In this document: piece by piece, positions 1-5,552 of the stretch
How the letters are laid out: each line of letters starts with the position of its first letter
Numbering within the stretch: position 1 is the first letter of the stretch
Assembly (NCBI GenBank): GCA_903938205.1
Contig: CAJACJ010000070.1
Span: forward strand, 1 to 5,552
Reading direction: 5' to 3'
Origin: an uncultured bacterium
GTDB lineage: Bacteria > Planctomycetota > Phycisphaerae > Phycisphaerales > SM1A02
DNA: 5,552 nt
Notes under the pieces: model-generated
Told to the model about the DNA's origin: nothing
Database searches by the model: none
The model's input: the letters and a program-made list of their open reading frames with translations, nothing else
Program-made: the position numbers and the translations under genes

Positions 1-805
1 ACAGAGCACACTCGCCACGGCTCGCTCCAACAAGTCTCTCGGCAATCTGCGCCAACTTGCGATGGGAATTACTCTTTACACATTGGATCAAAAGGGTTAT
101 TTACCTGCGGGCGCATATCCATCTCCTCCTACGCCGCGAATACGTTGGGCCGACGCGATCTGGCCCTACATGACAATGCGAGAAATGTATCTTTCGCCGC
201 AACTGAATGGCTCTGATTTGGCGCGCATGCTCACGCCCTTTGCGCACGATCCAACCATGACTTTCGGCGGCTATGGCTACAACTATCAATATCTTGGCAA
301 CGGACGGCATGTCGCCACATGGAACTCGCCTTACAACGTTCCGTTTCATGCGCGAATAAGTTCCATTCAATCGCCGTCCAACACCATATCGCTTTGCGAT
401 ACCGATGGCACCAAGGCGGAGCAGAGCAACAATGCATCTGGTCAGACCATGGACTCGCCTTGGTCAAAGAACGGCGTCTTCACCATCGATCCCCCGCTGG
501 CCTCGCGCACTATTGGTTCAATGGGCTCACGTCGCGCCGACGGCGGGCCAAGCACTGGTCTGAATTACGGCTATCAGGGAGGCGTCGATGGCGTGCTCAA
601 AGGCGAAGACGGTGCAACAAGCAGTATTCCTGGAGATCCTATGTGCCGCGCCACTCCCGCGGGGCGCAACTTAGGCAAGGTGAACGCGGTTTATTGCGAC
701 GGCCACGCCGATGCAAGCACGCCGATGGAACTGGATGACTTTGATGGTGATGGCAACGTTGACAATGGATTTTACAACGGCTTCGCAAGCGCTAATCGAC
801 GTTAA
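1..805 (+). CDS. Pseudopilin-like H-X9-DG family protein (DUF1559-like), 5' partial
   Basis: The reading frame is open from base 2, so the gene starts upstream of the window; the ATG at 62 is internal, not the start. The first visible residues (ARSNKSLGNLRQLAMGITLY, then KGYLPAG) match the segment that follows the N-terminal pilin helix in Planctomycetota prepilin-type proteins (usual form ARxxxxxxNLRQLGxAxxxYxxDxxGYLP). The cleavage site and membrane helix would be upstream, out of view. Near the C-terminus, VNAVYCDGHAD (about 680-712) matches the family's 'anVlFaDGHv' strand. The His normally ten residues before DG is Asn here (codon 668-670). The tail has a DxDxDGxxD loop (737-763), like a dockerin or EF-hand calcium site, followed by NGFYNGF. 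These proteins are thought to be exported, filament-like or surface-associated; the specific role is unknown. Family confidence is good, function is not assigned. Confidence 0.8.
   Translation, partial: QSTLATARSNKSLGNLRQLAMGITLYTLDQKGYLPAGAYPSPPTPRIRWADAIWPYMTMREMYLSPQLNGSDLARMLTPFAHDPTMTFGGYGYNYQYLGNGRHVATWNSPYNVPFHARISSIQSPSNTISLCDTDGTKAEQSNNASGQTMDSPWSKNGVFTIDPPLASRTIGSMGSRRADGGPSTGLNYGYQGGVDGVLKGEDGATSSIPGDPMCRATPAGRNLGKVNAVYCDGHADASTPMELDDFDGDGNVDNGFYNGFASANRR
737..763 (+). other. Calcium-loop-like motif DxDxDGxxD in pseudopilin tail
   Basis: These codons give DFDGDGNVD, the spacing of acidic residues seen in dockerin type I and EF-hand-like loops. It is a single loop without an obvious second copy, close to the C-terminus of the pseudopilin-like protein. 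Calcium binding is inferred from the motif only. Confidence 0.45.
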
Positions 806-872
806 ATCAAGCGCGCTCAGTAGAACAGTGGTTGCTTAAGCGCCCATTTGCAAGTGCACTATTCTTTCTTGC
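806..872. other. Short intergenic gap between pseudopilin-like and LOG genes
   Basis: 67 bases. It holds three perfect 8-base palindromes, AGCGCGCT (810-817), GCTTAAGC (834-841) and AGTGCACT (853-860), none with a loop or T-run that would make a terminator. I see no convincing promoter or ribosome binding site for the downstream GTG start. Confidence 0.4.
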
Positions 873-1619
873 GTGTCCACGCCGGAAAAATTCAACCCTG
901 AATCCGAGCCGCCAGAGCAAATGATGTTGAGCGGCCCACGCCCGCGGCTTGAGGAATTCTTTCGCATTGTGCGCATTGCATGGGAATTTTTAAATGGATT
1001 TCGCAAGTTGCACTTTGCGGGCCCGTGCGTCACGGTGTTTGGCAGCGCGCGCTTTCAAGAGGACCACAAGTGGTATTCGCTTGCGCGACAAGTTGGCGCG
1101 GAACTTGGCCGGCACGGTTTCACCGTGATGACTGGCGGCGGACCCGGCATTATGGAAGCCGCAAACCGCGGCGCGCGCGAAGTGAACGCGCCAACCATTG
1201 GCTGCAACATTGTGCTGCCACACGAGCAAATTGAGAATCCATATTGCGACACCACCGTGTGGTTTCGATATTTCTTTATCCGCAAAGTGATGCTGGTGAA
1301 ATATTCCTACGGCTTTGTGGTTATGCCGGGCGGCTTTGGAACGTTGGATGAATTGTTCGAAGCGCTCACGTTGGTTCAGACAAAAAAAATTGACAACTTT
1401 CCAATCGTGCTGATGGGCTGCGAATATTGGGACGAACTCTTTGACTTCATTGATCAGCGCCTGGTTCGCGACGAAACTATTTCGCCCCACGATCGATCGC
1501 TGTATCGAATCACGGACAACCCTGTCGAGGCCTCCGACTACATCAGCGAAACCGCGCGCCGCAGATTTGGCTTGAAATACGGTGAAAAAGTGCCGCGACG
1601 TTGGTGGCTGTTCGAATAA
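873..1619 (+). CDS. LOG family protein (TIGR00730-type Rossmann fold, cytokinin riboside 5'-monophosphate phosphoribohydrolase-like)
   Basis: 248 residues. Three family motifs are visible: VFGSAR at about 55-60, TGGGPGIMEAANRGA at about 87-101, and PGGFGTLDE at 152-160. GGGPGIMEA and PGGxGTxxE form the nucleotide-phosphate-binding and catalytic region of LOG proteins, which split N6-modified or plain AMP into base and ribose 5-phosphate. Bacterial members often have a nucleotide-salvage or housekeeping role, so cytokinin production should not be assumed. About 50 residues precede the Rossmann core, with a charged segment at 22-45. The start is GTG at 873: the frame is closed upstream by TAA at 837-839 and holds no ATG or other GTG in between. 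No Shine-Dalgarno sequence is visible. It lies 67 bases after the pseudopilin gene and 89 before the thioesterase gene, all on the same strand. No functional link to the men genes is evident. Probably cytoplasmic. Confidence 0.88.
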   Translation: MSTPEKFNPESEPPEQMMLSGPRPRLEEFFRIVRIAWEFLNGFRKLHFAGPCVTVFGSARFQEDHKWYSLARQVGAELGRHGFTVMTGGGPGIMEAANRGAREVNAPTIGCNIVLPHEQIENPYCDTTVWFRYFFIRKVMLVKYSYGFVVMPGGFGTLDELFEALTLVQTKKIDNFPIVLMGCEYWDELFDFIDQRLVRDETISPHDRSLYRITDNPVEASDYISETARRRFGLKYGEKVPRRWWLFE

Positions 1620-1708
1620 AAATTTGCGAATTGCATTTCCTATCTCCACATGGTGCTGGCTGCAAATGTTGCGGGCACTTTGAATCGTGCCGCGCTTAGA
1701 CTGCTCGT
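1620..1708. other. Intergenic gap between LOG and thioesterase genes
   Basis: 89 bases with no open frame that looks coding. No convincing sigma-70-like promoter, hairpin or Shine-Dalgarno sequence was found before ATG 1709, although a promoter for the thioesterase gene would be expected here if it is not read through from upstream. Confidence 0.4.
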
Positions 1709-2140
1709 ATGAATCCTGTCGACTTCAGTGATCAGTTGGTCATTCGCCTTTCCCATACCGATGCCGCGGGCGTTCTTTTTTATCCCAAGATTTTTGAGAT
1801 TGAACAGGAGTTGTTTGAGAAATGGCTGGAAGCTGGTGGCTTCAGTTTGCGATCCATGCTTGATGGGTCGCTTGCGCCCACTCCAATCGTGCATTGCGAA
1901 GGTAATTATAAAATGCCAGCGCGCGTGGGCGACCGCCTCTCGGCAAAAATAAGCGGCGTGCATATTGGCCGTAGCAGTTACACCTTGGCATGGACTTTTT
2001 CAATTGATGGGAAAATGGCAATGCAAGCGCAAGTGAAACGCGTGGCCATGAATGTCGCAACTGGCGTCAGCGTTGACTTGCCCGAGGCCTTTCGAAAGTG
2101 GATTGTGGAAACTCAAAACCGAACCGCGAAAATTTCTTAA
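1709..2140 (+). CDS. Hotdog-fold acyl-CoA thioesterase (4HBT family), candidate DHNA-CoA hydrolase
   Basis: 143 residues, the normal length for a single-domain 4-hydroxybenzoyl-CoA thioesterase (4HBT) protein. The N-terminal segment HTDAAGVLFYPKIFEIEQE (16-34) matches the family's catalytic loop and first helix, with D18 at the position of the catalytic Asp in the Pseudomonas-type enzyme. PIVHCEGNYKMPARVGD (59-75) followed by IGRSSYTL is the central strand pattern common to this class, and PIVH recalls the cyanobacterial and plant DHNA-CoA thioesterases. The gene faces the menBACE genes tail to tail with 6 bases between stop codons. That position makes hydrolysis of 1,4-dihydroxy-2-naphthoyl-CoA, the step between MenB and MenA, the most economical role (MenI function). 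This is inference from context: YbgC or FadM-type acyl-CoA thioesterases have similar motifs and cannot be excluded. ATG 1709 has no clear Shine-Dalgarno sequence. Soluble, probably tetrameric as is usual in the family. Confidence 0.82.
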   Translation: MNPVDFSDQLVIRLSHTDAAGVLFYPKIFEIEQELFEKWLEAGGFSLRSMLDGSLAPTPIVHCEGNYKMPARVGDRLSAKISGVHIGRSSYTLAWTFSIDGKMAMQAQVKRVAMNVATGVSVDLPEAFRKWIVETQNRTAKIS

Positions 2141-2146
2141 AGCGAT

Positions 2147-3403
2147 TTAATCAAGTTGGCGAAAGCGCTCGCCTTGGACAAGGCGCTGCGCCAACTCCGA
2201 GCGTGAATACTTCATGCGCGAAGTATTTTCTGGGGGCATTTCCAAAAACATGTCTGGAATAAGAAATGGTTCCAATGTTTGACGAAGTTGCTCGGCCAGC
2301 GACATGCGTGGCGAATTACTAGTTGGGGTGTGGCTATCCGATGAATTGCCTTGCGGCGATTGAACAAGTTGCACAAACACAACTGGACGCATTCCCCACT
2401 TTTCATGGGCAATTCCCACAACGCAGCATGAGCGCACGCCCGGCAATTCCGCAAGAGCGCGCTCGATGATTTCAGGCTGAATATTGCGGCCACCAGAAAT
2501 AAACATGGCGTCAAGTCGACCAGAAATATGAAGACGACCATGCTCGTCAAAGCAACCAACATCGCGCGTGCGCAGCGGAACTGTGAACGGAACAAGAGCG
2601 CCATTGACAAGTGTTCCGCGCGCAAGAGTTGGACTGCCAACAAGAATTTCATTGTTGGAAGAATCAATTGAGATTTGAATGCCAGGAAGTGGCGCGCCCG
2701 CAAGCGTGGCCGCGTCGCCAATGGCAATGGGACCAGTTACAACTTGCGATGCAGTTTCCGTCATTCCGTAAGTTGCGAACAGTGGAAGACCTTTGCGCAG
2801 CGCACTCTCACGCAGAGATTGCGAACTTGGTCCACCACCAAGCATGACGGCTTTAAGCGATGCAGGCGGACGATTCGTATCTTCCAAAAGACGGGCTAAT
2901 TGCGCCGCCACAAGCGAAATATGAGTCACGCCATTCAGGTCGGACCAACATTTGGGTGCGCCGGCGTGACGAACCGCACCACCAAGAACCAGTGAACGAA
3001 TGTGAATCATTAAGCCGCCAATATGTGTGGCGGGAAGAGAGGCGTGCCAAAGATCGCCAGGACCAAACGCAATCGCGCGCGCGCCAATGCGTGCACTAGC
3101 CACAAGCGCATCAAGACCAAGTTCAATCAACCGAGGCGCGGCAGTGGAACCACTGGTTTCAATAATCACGGAAGCAGTTGGTGGACATGAATCAAGATTT
3201 ATTTTTTGGACCGCCTGGTCGTGCGTGATTGTTTGAAGAACGTCACTCACGCGCGCGGCGTTGAGTACTTGTTGGCGAGCAACTGTGGAATGATTTTTGG
3301 AAACTAGAAAAACTCTTTCGCCACGCGACCAGGCAGAACATAGCGTTGGCAGCGGGTTTTCACCTGCAACAATCTCGTAAGCGACTAGTGCACCCGCGTT
3401 CAT
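2147..3403 (-). CDS. menE: 2-succinylbenzoate--CoA ligase (OSB-CoA synthetase)
   Basis: 418-residue member of the ANL adenylating superfamily that activates o-succinylbenzoate to OSB-CoA through an acyl-adenylate. Visible motifs: P-loop TSGSTAAPR (83-91), LPATHIGGL (123-131), YGMTETAS (212-219), GRLD (295-298) and SGGRNIQPEIIE (303-314). The C-terminal PPENTSRMKYSRSEL (390-404) resembles the end of E. coli MenE and places the catalytic Lys at K398. The P-loop departs from consensus TSGxTGxPK, with Ala for Gly and Arg for Lys. Residues 349-367 form a Ser/Pro/Asn-rich insert in the C-terminal domain. The P-loop begins only 83 residues in, so the N-terminal subdomain is compact compared with E. 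coli MenE. I chose ATG 3403 because it overlaps the menC stop in ATGA and has AGAGG seven bases upstream. An upstream ATG at 3478 would add 25 unfamilylike residues inside menC. Last gene of the operon; cytoplasmic. Confidence 0.9.
   Translation of the reverse strand: MNAGALVAYEIVAGENPLPTLCSAWSRGERVFLVSKNHSTVARQQVLNAARVSDVLQTITHDQAVQKINLDSCPPTASVIIETSGSTAAPRLIELGLDALVASARIGARAIAFGPGDLWHASLPATHIGGLMIHIRSLVLGGAVRHAGAPKCWSDLNGVTHISLVAAQLARLLEDTNRPPASLKAVMLGGGPSSQSLRESALRKGLPLFATYGMTETASQVVTGPIAIGDAATLAGAPLPGIQISIDSSNNEILVGSPTLARGTLVNGALVPFTVPLRTRDVGCFDEHGRLHISGRLDAMFISGGRNIQPEIIERALAELPGVRSCCVVGIAHEKWGMRPVVFVQLVQSPQGNSSDSHTPTSNSPRMSLAEQLRQTLEPFLIPDMFLEMPPENTSRMKYSRSELAQRLVQGERFRQLD
2155..2195. 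terminator. Nested inverted repeat at the convergent 3' ends, possible terminator
   Basis: GTTGGCG (2155-2161) and CGCCAAC (2189-2195) are exact reverse complements. Between them CGCCTT (2170-2175) and AAGGCG (2180-2185) form a second exact stem around the loop GGAC. The element starts 15 bases after the thioesterase stop and lies within the last codons of menE. No T-run follows it on the plus strand; on the minus strand the sequence after it is AT-rich (TTGATTAAATCG) but is not a clear U-tract. It could stop or stabilise transcripts from either side, or be coincidental within coding sequence. Confidence 0.35.
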
Positions 3404-4380
3404 TCCCACGCCTCTGCGAATGGAATAGGAAGCGGCGCGCCATCGATGAAACCATTGCGCGCAATTGCTGGCTCGCAAGAATCTTGCTCAAGAAGTGAGG
3501 CGGTGCCAATTCCGTGGGCGCGCGTTGCATTTGGAATGGATGCGGCCACATGAACAGCCACGCGCAGTGAATACGAACTTTCGTACGCGGTGGAAATCAC
3601 GGCGTCCGCCGAAAGTCGCGCGGCCTCCGCAGCCATGGCGCGAATGGCGTCCAGCGAGCCAATCGTGGACATGCGCAAGACCCACGCGGCAACGCAACCA
3701 TCTCGCGCCAGCGATTCGCGAAGCGCGTGCGCCTGTGTGGATTGGTCAACAACAGTTTCATCAAGCGCAATGGAAATGCCAGTGGCTTTTGCAAGTTGTG
3801 CAAGTTGCGACGGATCACGCAGCGGATCTTCCAGATATTCAATACGCGATGCGTCTATTCCAACAAGTCGGGCAACACACTCGTCACGTGACAAAAGTCG
3901 ATTTGCGTCAATACGAAACTGCACTGCGGGCAGCGCGCTGCACAACCGCGCCAACAACGCGCGATCATTGGATTCACTGTCGCGGCCAAATTTAATTTTT
4001 ACAACGCTGGCTCCAAGTAAAGAATCAATCGCTTTCTGGTCGCACTGCGCGAATGTGCCTGGAAAAAAATGCGCCACTTTTGCAGGGGCGACTGGGAACG
4101 CGCCAAAGCCGTTGAGTGTTTCCATGGCGCACGACAAAGCGAACGCGGCGCACGGCACAAGCGAGTTCATTTCGCCAAGTCTGTTGCTCCAATTTTCTAT
4201 CGATTTCATGCAGAATTCAAGCGTTTCTGAATGAATGCCTGGCAGCGGCGCGCATTCGCCAAAGCCAATGTGTTCTTGATCACGCGCGGCGACAAAAATA
4301 ATTTCACGCGCATCAACACCAACAAGCTTCCGCGCATGGGCACGTACTGGGAGCGACACTCGCAGCATCTCTAAATTCAT
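3400..4380 (-). CDS. menC: o-Succinylbenzoate synthase (enolase superfamily)
   Basis: 326 residues. Dehydrates SHCHC to o-succinylbenzoate in menaquinone synthesis. It resembles the E. coli-type OSBS: GFGECAPLPGIHSET (39-53) matches the N-terminal capping-domain loop, and VKIKFG (127-132) is the KxK motif with K128 and K130. The metal ligands are expected at D158 (RIDANR), E184 (EYLEDP) and D207 (IALDET), all present. The second catalytic Lys, in E. coli within IKPTLTGSL, aligns with R236 in LRMSTIGSL (codon 3673-3675 reads CGC on the minus strand). VISTAYESS (261-269) replaces the E. coli VISSSIESS segment. The ATG at 4380 overlaps the menA stop (ATGA) and follows GGGGGAG with a 4-base gap. 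A longer frame from 4413 would sit inside menA. The Arg substitution makes full activity something to check, but operon position supports the role. Confidence 0.9.
   Translation of the reverse strand: MNLEMLRVSLPVRAHARKLVGVDAREIIFVAARDQEHIGFGECAPLPGIHSETLEFCMKSIENWSNRLGEMNSLVPCAAFALSCAMETLNGFGAFPVAPAKVAHFFPGTFAQCDQKAIDSLLGASVVKIKFGRDSESNDRALLARLCSALPAVQFRIDANRLLSRDECVARLVGIDASRIEYLEDPLRDPSQLAQLAKATGISIALDETVVDQSTQAHALRESLARDGCVAAWVLRMSTIGSLDAIRAMAAEAARLSADAVISTAYESSYSLRVAVHVAASIPNATRAHGIGTASLLEQDSCEPAIARNGFIDGAPLPIPFAEAWE
3411..3415 (-). promoter_or_regulatory. Ribosome binding site of menE
   Basis: On the minus strand AGAGG lies seven bases before the ATG at 3403, inside the end of menC. 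It supports 3403, not the in-frame ATG at 3478, as the menE start. Confidence 0.55.
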
Positions 4381-5309
4381 TTCACTCCCCCGCCCATGGA
4401 AATGCCGAACCACATACCCAGCGCGAAGGCGACGCCGTACACATACAGCAGCGCGCCAAACATGGCCAGATTTTTATTCAGCGCAGCGCCATCGCGTCCG
4501 CGCGCAATTGTGATGGACGCTGGCGCGAACAGAATTGCTATGAATGAGGCGAGCATGACCGTGGGTGGAAGTTGCAACACCAAAACTGCGAATATGGGAA
4601 CGACACATGCAATTGCATGACAGATAAAAATTTGCGCGCGGCCAAAACGCTCGCCATAACGCGCCACTAGTGTTCGCTTGCCATTGCGTAAATCACCCAC
4701 GCGATCACGAAGATTATTTGTGGAAAGAAGACAGACGGCGATCGCGCCAGAAGCAAGACCACATAAAAGCGCAGATGTTGTCCACATGCCATCGCACGCG
4801 GCGCGGGTTCCCGCCACCGCGATTGGACCAAAGAACACAAACACAAATAAATCGCCAAGCCCTCTGTAAGCAAGCGAGAATGGCGGTGCGGTGTACCCCA
4901 CCGCCGCAATCGCGCCAGATACGCCAATAATTGCAAAGGCAATGCCCGAATGACTTGCTAGAAACCATGCAGGAAACACCGCAAAAAGAAGCGCAATGCA
5001 CAGCGCCGCCGCCATGGCGCGCGGCGTGACAAGGTTGCCACCAACCGCACGTGTTGGTCCAAGTCGCTCGCCTGAATCAGTGCCCCGCAGTCCGTCAAAA
5101 AGATCATTGGCAAAATTGCTGGCGATTTGTAAAAGACATGCGCCAACAAATGCGGCGCCTACAAGTTTCCATTGCAGCGCATCATTCAACGCGCCATCGT
5201 GATAGGCAAGCGCGCCACCTATCAGCACGGGACATAAAGATGCGCCGAGTGTCTTGGGTCGAAGCGCGGATACCCATACCGCGGCCGTGGACGGTCGCGC
5301 GGATTTCAT
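4377..5309 (-). CDS. menA: 1,4-dihydroxy-2-naphthoate polyprenyltransferase (UbiA family)
   Basis: 310 residues. Integral membrane enzyme that transfers a polyprenyl chain to DHNA, giving demethylmenaquinone. The first Asp-rich motif is NFANDLFDGLRGTD (65-78) and is followed by GPTRAV (84-89), typical of MenA. The second is NNLRDRVGDLRNGKRTL (198-214), the NNxRDxxxDxxxGKRTLA signature of DHNA prenyltransferases. These bind the Mg-diphosphate of the prenyl donor. I count about nine hydrophobic segments (roughly 21-36, 48-66, 98-117, 122-138, 152-168, 178-196, 226-246, 250-269, 283-304), as expected for UbiA proteins. The early SALRPKTLGAS (14-24) matches the family's start (usually RPKTLPAS), supporting the ATG at 5309. 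That ATG shares one base with the menB stop (TAATG); no Shine-Dalgarno sequence is visible, so coupling to menB translation is likely. Confidence 0.95.
   Translation of the reverse strand: MKSARPSTAAVWVSALRPKTLGASLCPVLIGGALAYHDGALNDALQWKLVGAAFVGACLLQIASNFANDLFDGLRGTDSGERLGPTRAVGGNLVTPRAMAAALCIALLFAVFPAWFLASHSGIAFAIIGVSGAIAAVGYTAPPFSLAYRGLGDLFVFVFFGPIAVAGTRAACDGMWTTSALLCGLASGAIAVCLLSTNNLRDRVGDLRNGKRTLVARYGERFGRAQIFICHAIACVVPIFAVLVLQLPPTVMLASFIAILFAPASITIARGRDGAALNKNLAMFGALLYVYGVAFALGMWFGISMGGGVK
4385..4391 (-). promoter_or_regulatory. Ribosome binding site of menC
   Basis: On the minus strand GGGGGAG lies four bases before the ATG at 4380, inside the last codons of menA. It decides the menC start in favour of 4380 over the in-frame ATG at 4413. 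Confidence 0.6.
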
Positions 5310-5552
5310 TACGGCGCGTGCTTTCGGAAATCTGCAACACGCTTTTCAAGTTGTGCGTTCTTGCCCTCTTTGGCCTCATCGGTCATGTAATACAACATGG
5401 TGGCAAGACCAGAAAGTTCTTGAAGACCAGCTTGGCCATCGCAGTCCGCGTTCAAAGCAACTTTGATCGCGCGCAGAGCAGTTGGAGAATTCGCCAGCAT
5501 CTCGTTGCACCACTGCACGGTGACTTCCTCAAGTTCGCTGACGGACACAACT
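5309..5552 (-). CDS. menB: 1,4-dihydroxy-2-naphthoyl-CoA synthase, C-terminal part (5' partial at window edge)
   Basis: Only about 80 C-terminal residues lie in the window; the frame is open to the right edge, so the start is outside. They match the MenB end closely: ELEEVTVQWCNEMLANSP, ALNADCDGQAGLQEL, then ATMLYYMTDEAKEG and EKRVADF. MenB, a crotonase-fold enzyme, closes OSB-CoA to DHNA-CoA. The second Tyr in YYMTDEA (codon 5387-5389) aligns with the C-terminal catalytic Tyr of MenB (Tyr287 in M. tuberculosis, from memory), which reaches a neighbouring active site. The usual KRxPDF near the end reads KRVADF here. The GTG at 5548 in the visible sequence is an internal Val, not a start. First visible gene of the men operon on this strand; menD or menF might lie further upstream but cannot be seen. 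Confidence 0.95.
   Translation of the reverse strand, partial: VVSVSELEEVTVQWCNEMLANSPTALRAIKVALNADCDGQAGLQELSGLATMLYYMTDEAKEGKNAQLEKRVADFRKHAP

Larger units (their letters stand above)
2147..5552 (-). other. menB-menA-menC-menE overlapping gene cluster (operon)
   Basis: The four men genes run without any intergenic space. The menB stop and menA start share one base (TAATG at 5307-5311). The menA stop and menC start form ATGA at 4377-4380, and the menC stop and menE start form ATGA at 3400-3403. Such junctions normally mean one transcript with coupled translation. No promoter for the operon can be seen because its 5' end lies outside the window. Confidence 0.9.

Noticed and set aside
810..860. 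Three 8-base palindromes in the gap before the LOG gene as a possible operator cluster
   Set aside because: The sequences differ from each other, and such short palindromes arise easily in GCGC-rich DNA.
990..1649. 219-codon open frame on the minus strand across the LOG gene
   Set aside because: It is antisense to a gene with clear LOG motifs, has no recognisable domain, and is explained by codon bias.
1680..1702. Promoter-like pair TTGAAT and TAGACT before the thioesterase gene
   Set aside because: The spacing is only 11 bases, too short for a sigma-70 promoter, and both boxes are imperfect.
2089..2098. Perfect 10-base palindrome CTTTCGAAAG near the thioesterase 3' end
   Set aside because: It has no loop, lies in coding sequence and is unlikely to act as a terminator; a single copy gives no support as a protein-binding site.
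3404..3478. 25-residue N-terminal extension of MenE from an upstream ATG
   Set aside because: It would overlap menC by 79 bases, does not look like MenE, and the ATG at 3403 has an ATGA junction and a ribosome binding site.
3590..4234. 214-codon open frame on the plus strand across menC
   Set aside because: Ser/Ala-rich translation antisense to a well-supported menC; no family resemblance.
4381..4413. 11-residue N-terminal extension of MenC
   Set aside because: It lies within menA, and the ATG at 4380 has a good ribosome binding site and an ATGA overlap.

Overview
The window appears to come from a Planctomycetota bacterium, most likely Phycisphaerae-like. This is inferred from the partial gene at the left edge, a pseudopilin-like protein of the 'H-X9-DG' type that is greatly expanded in that phylum, here with a calcium-loop-like tail. 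It also fits the GCG/GCGC-rich codon use and the weak or absent Shine-Dalgarno sequences on the plus-strand genes. Nothing in the window proves the taxonomy.

Layout. Three genes read rightwards: the 3' part of a pseudopilin-like gene (to 805), a LOG-family phosphoribohydrolase-like gene (873-1619), and a hotdog-fold thioesterase (1709-2140). Four genes read leftwards from the right edge: the 3' end of menB (partial), menA, menC and menE. The two groups converge, with only 6 bases between the thioesterase stop and the menE stop. There is no gene-free stretch longer than about 90 bases. I see no RNA gene, insertion sequence, CRISPR array or attachment site.

How the genes work together. menB, menA, menC and menE are steps of the classical o-succinylbenzoate (OSB) route to menaquinone. 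MenC makes OSB, MenE activates it to OSB-CoA, MenB cyclises it to 1,4-dihydroxy-2-naphthoyl-CoA (DHNA-CoA), and MenA prenylates free DHNA in the membrane. The missing link between MenB and MenA is a DHNA-CoA thioesterase. The convergent 4HBT-type hotdog protein is a good candidate for it (MenI role), so the cluster would cover OSB formation through demethylmenaquinone. The four men genes overlap by 1, 4 and 4 bases (TAATG, ATGA, ATGA), so they are almost certainly one translationally coupled operon whose promoter and first genes lie beyond the right edge.

Main point for a second look: MenC keeps the enolase-superfamily KxK, Asp, Glu and Asp residues but appears to carry Arg (R236) where the second catalytic Lys is expected. 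Smaller points are a compact MenE with a variant P-loop, and a nested inverted repeat at the convergent 3' ends. I did not find a clearly new biological system here.
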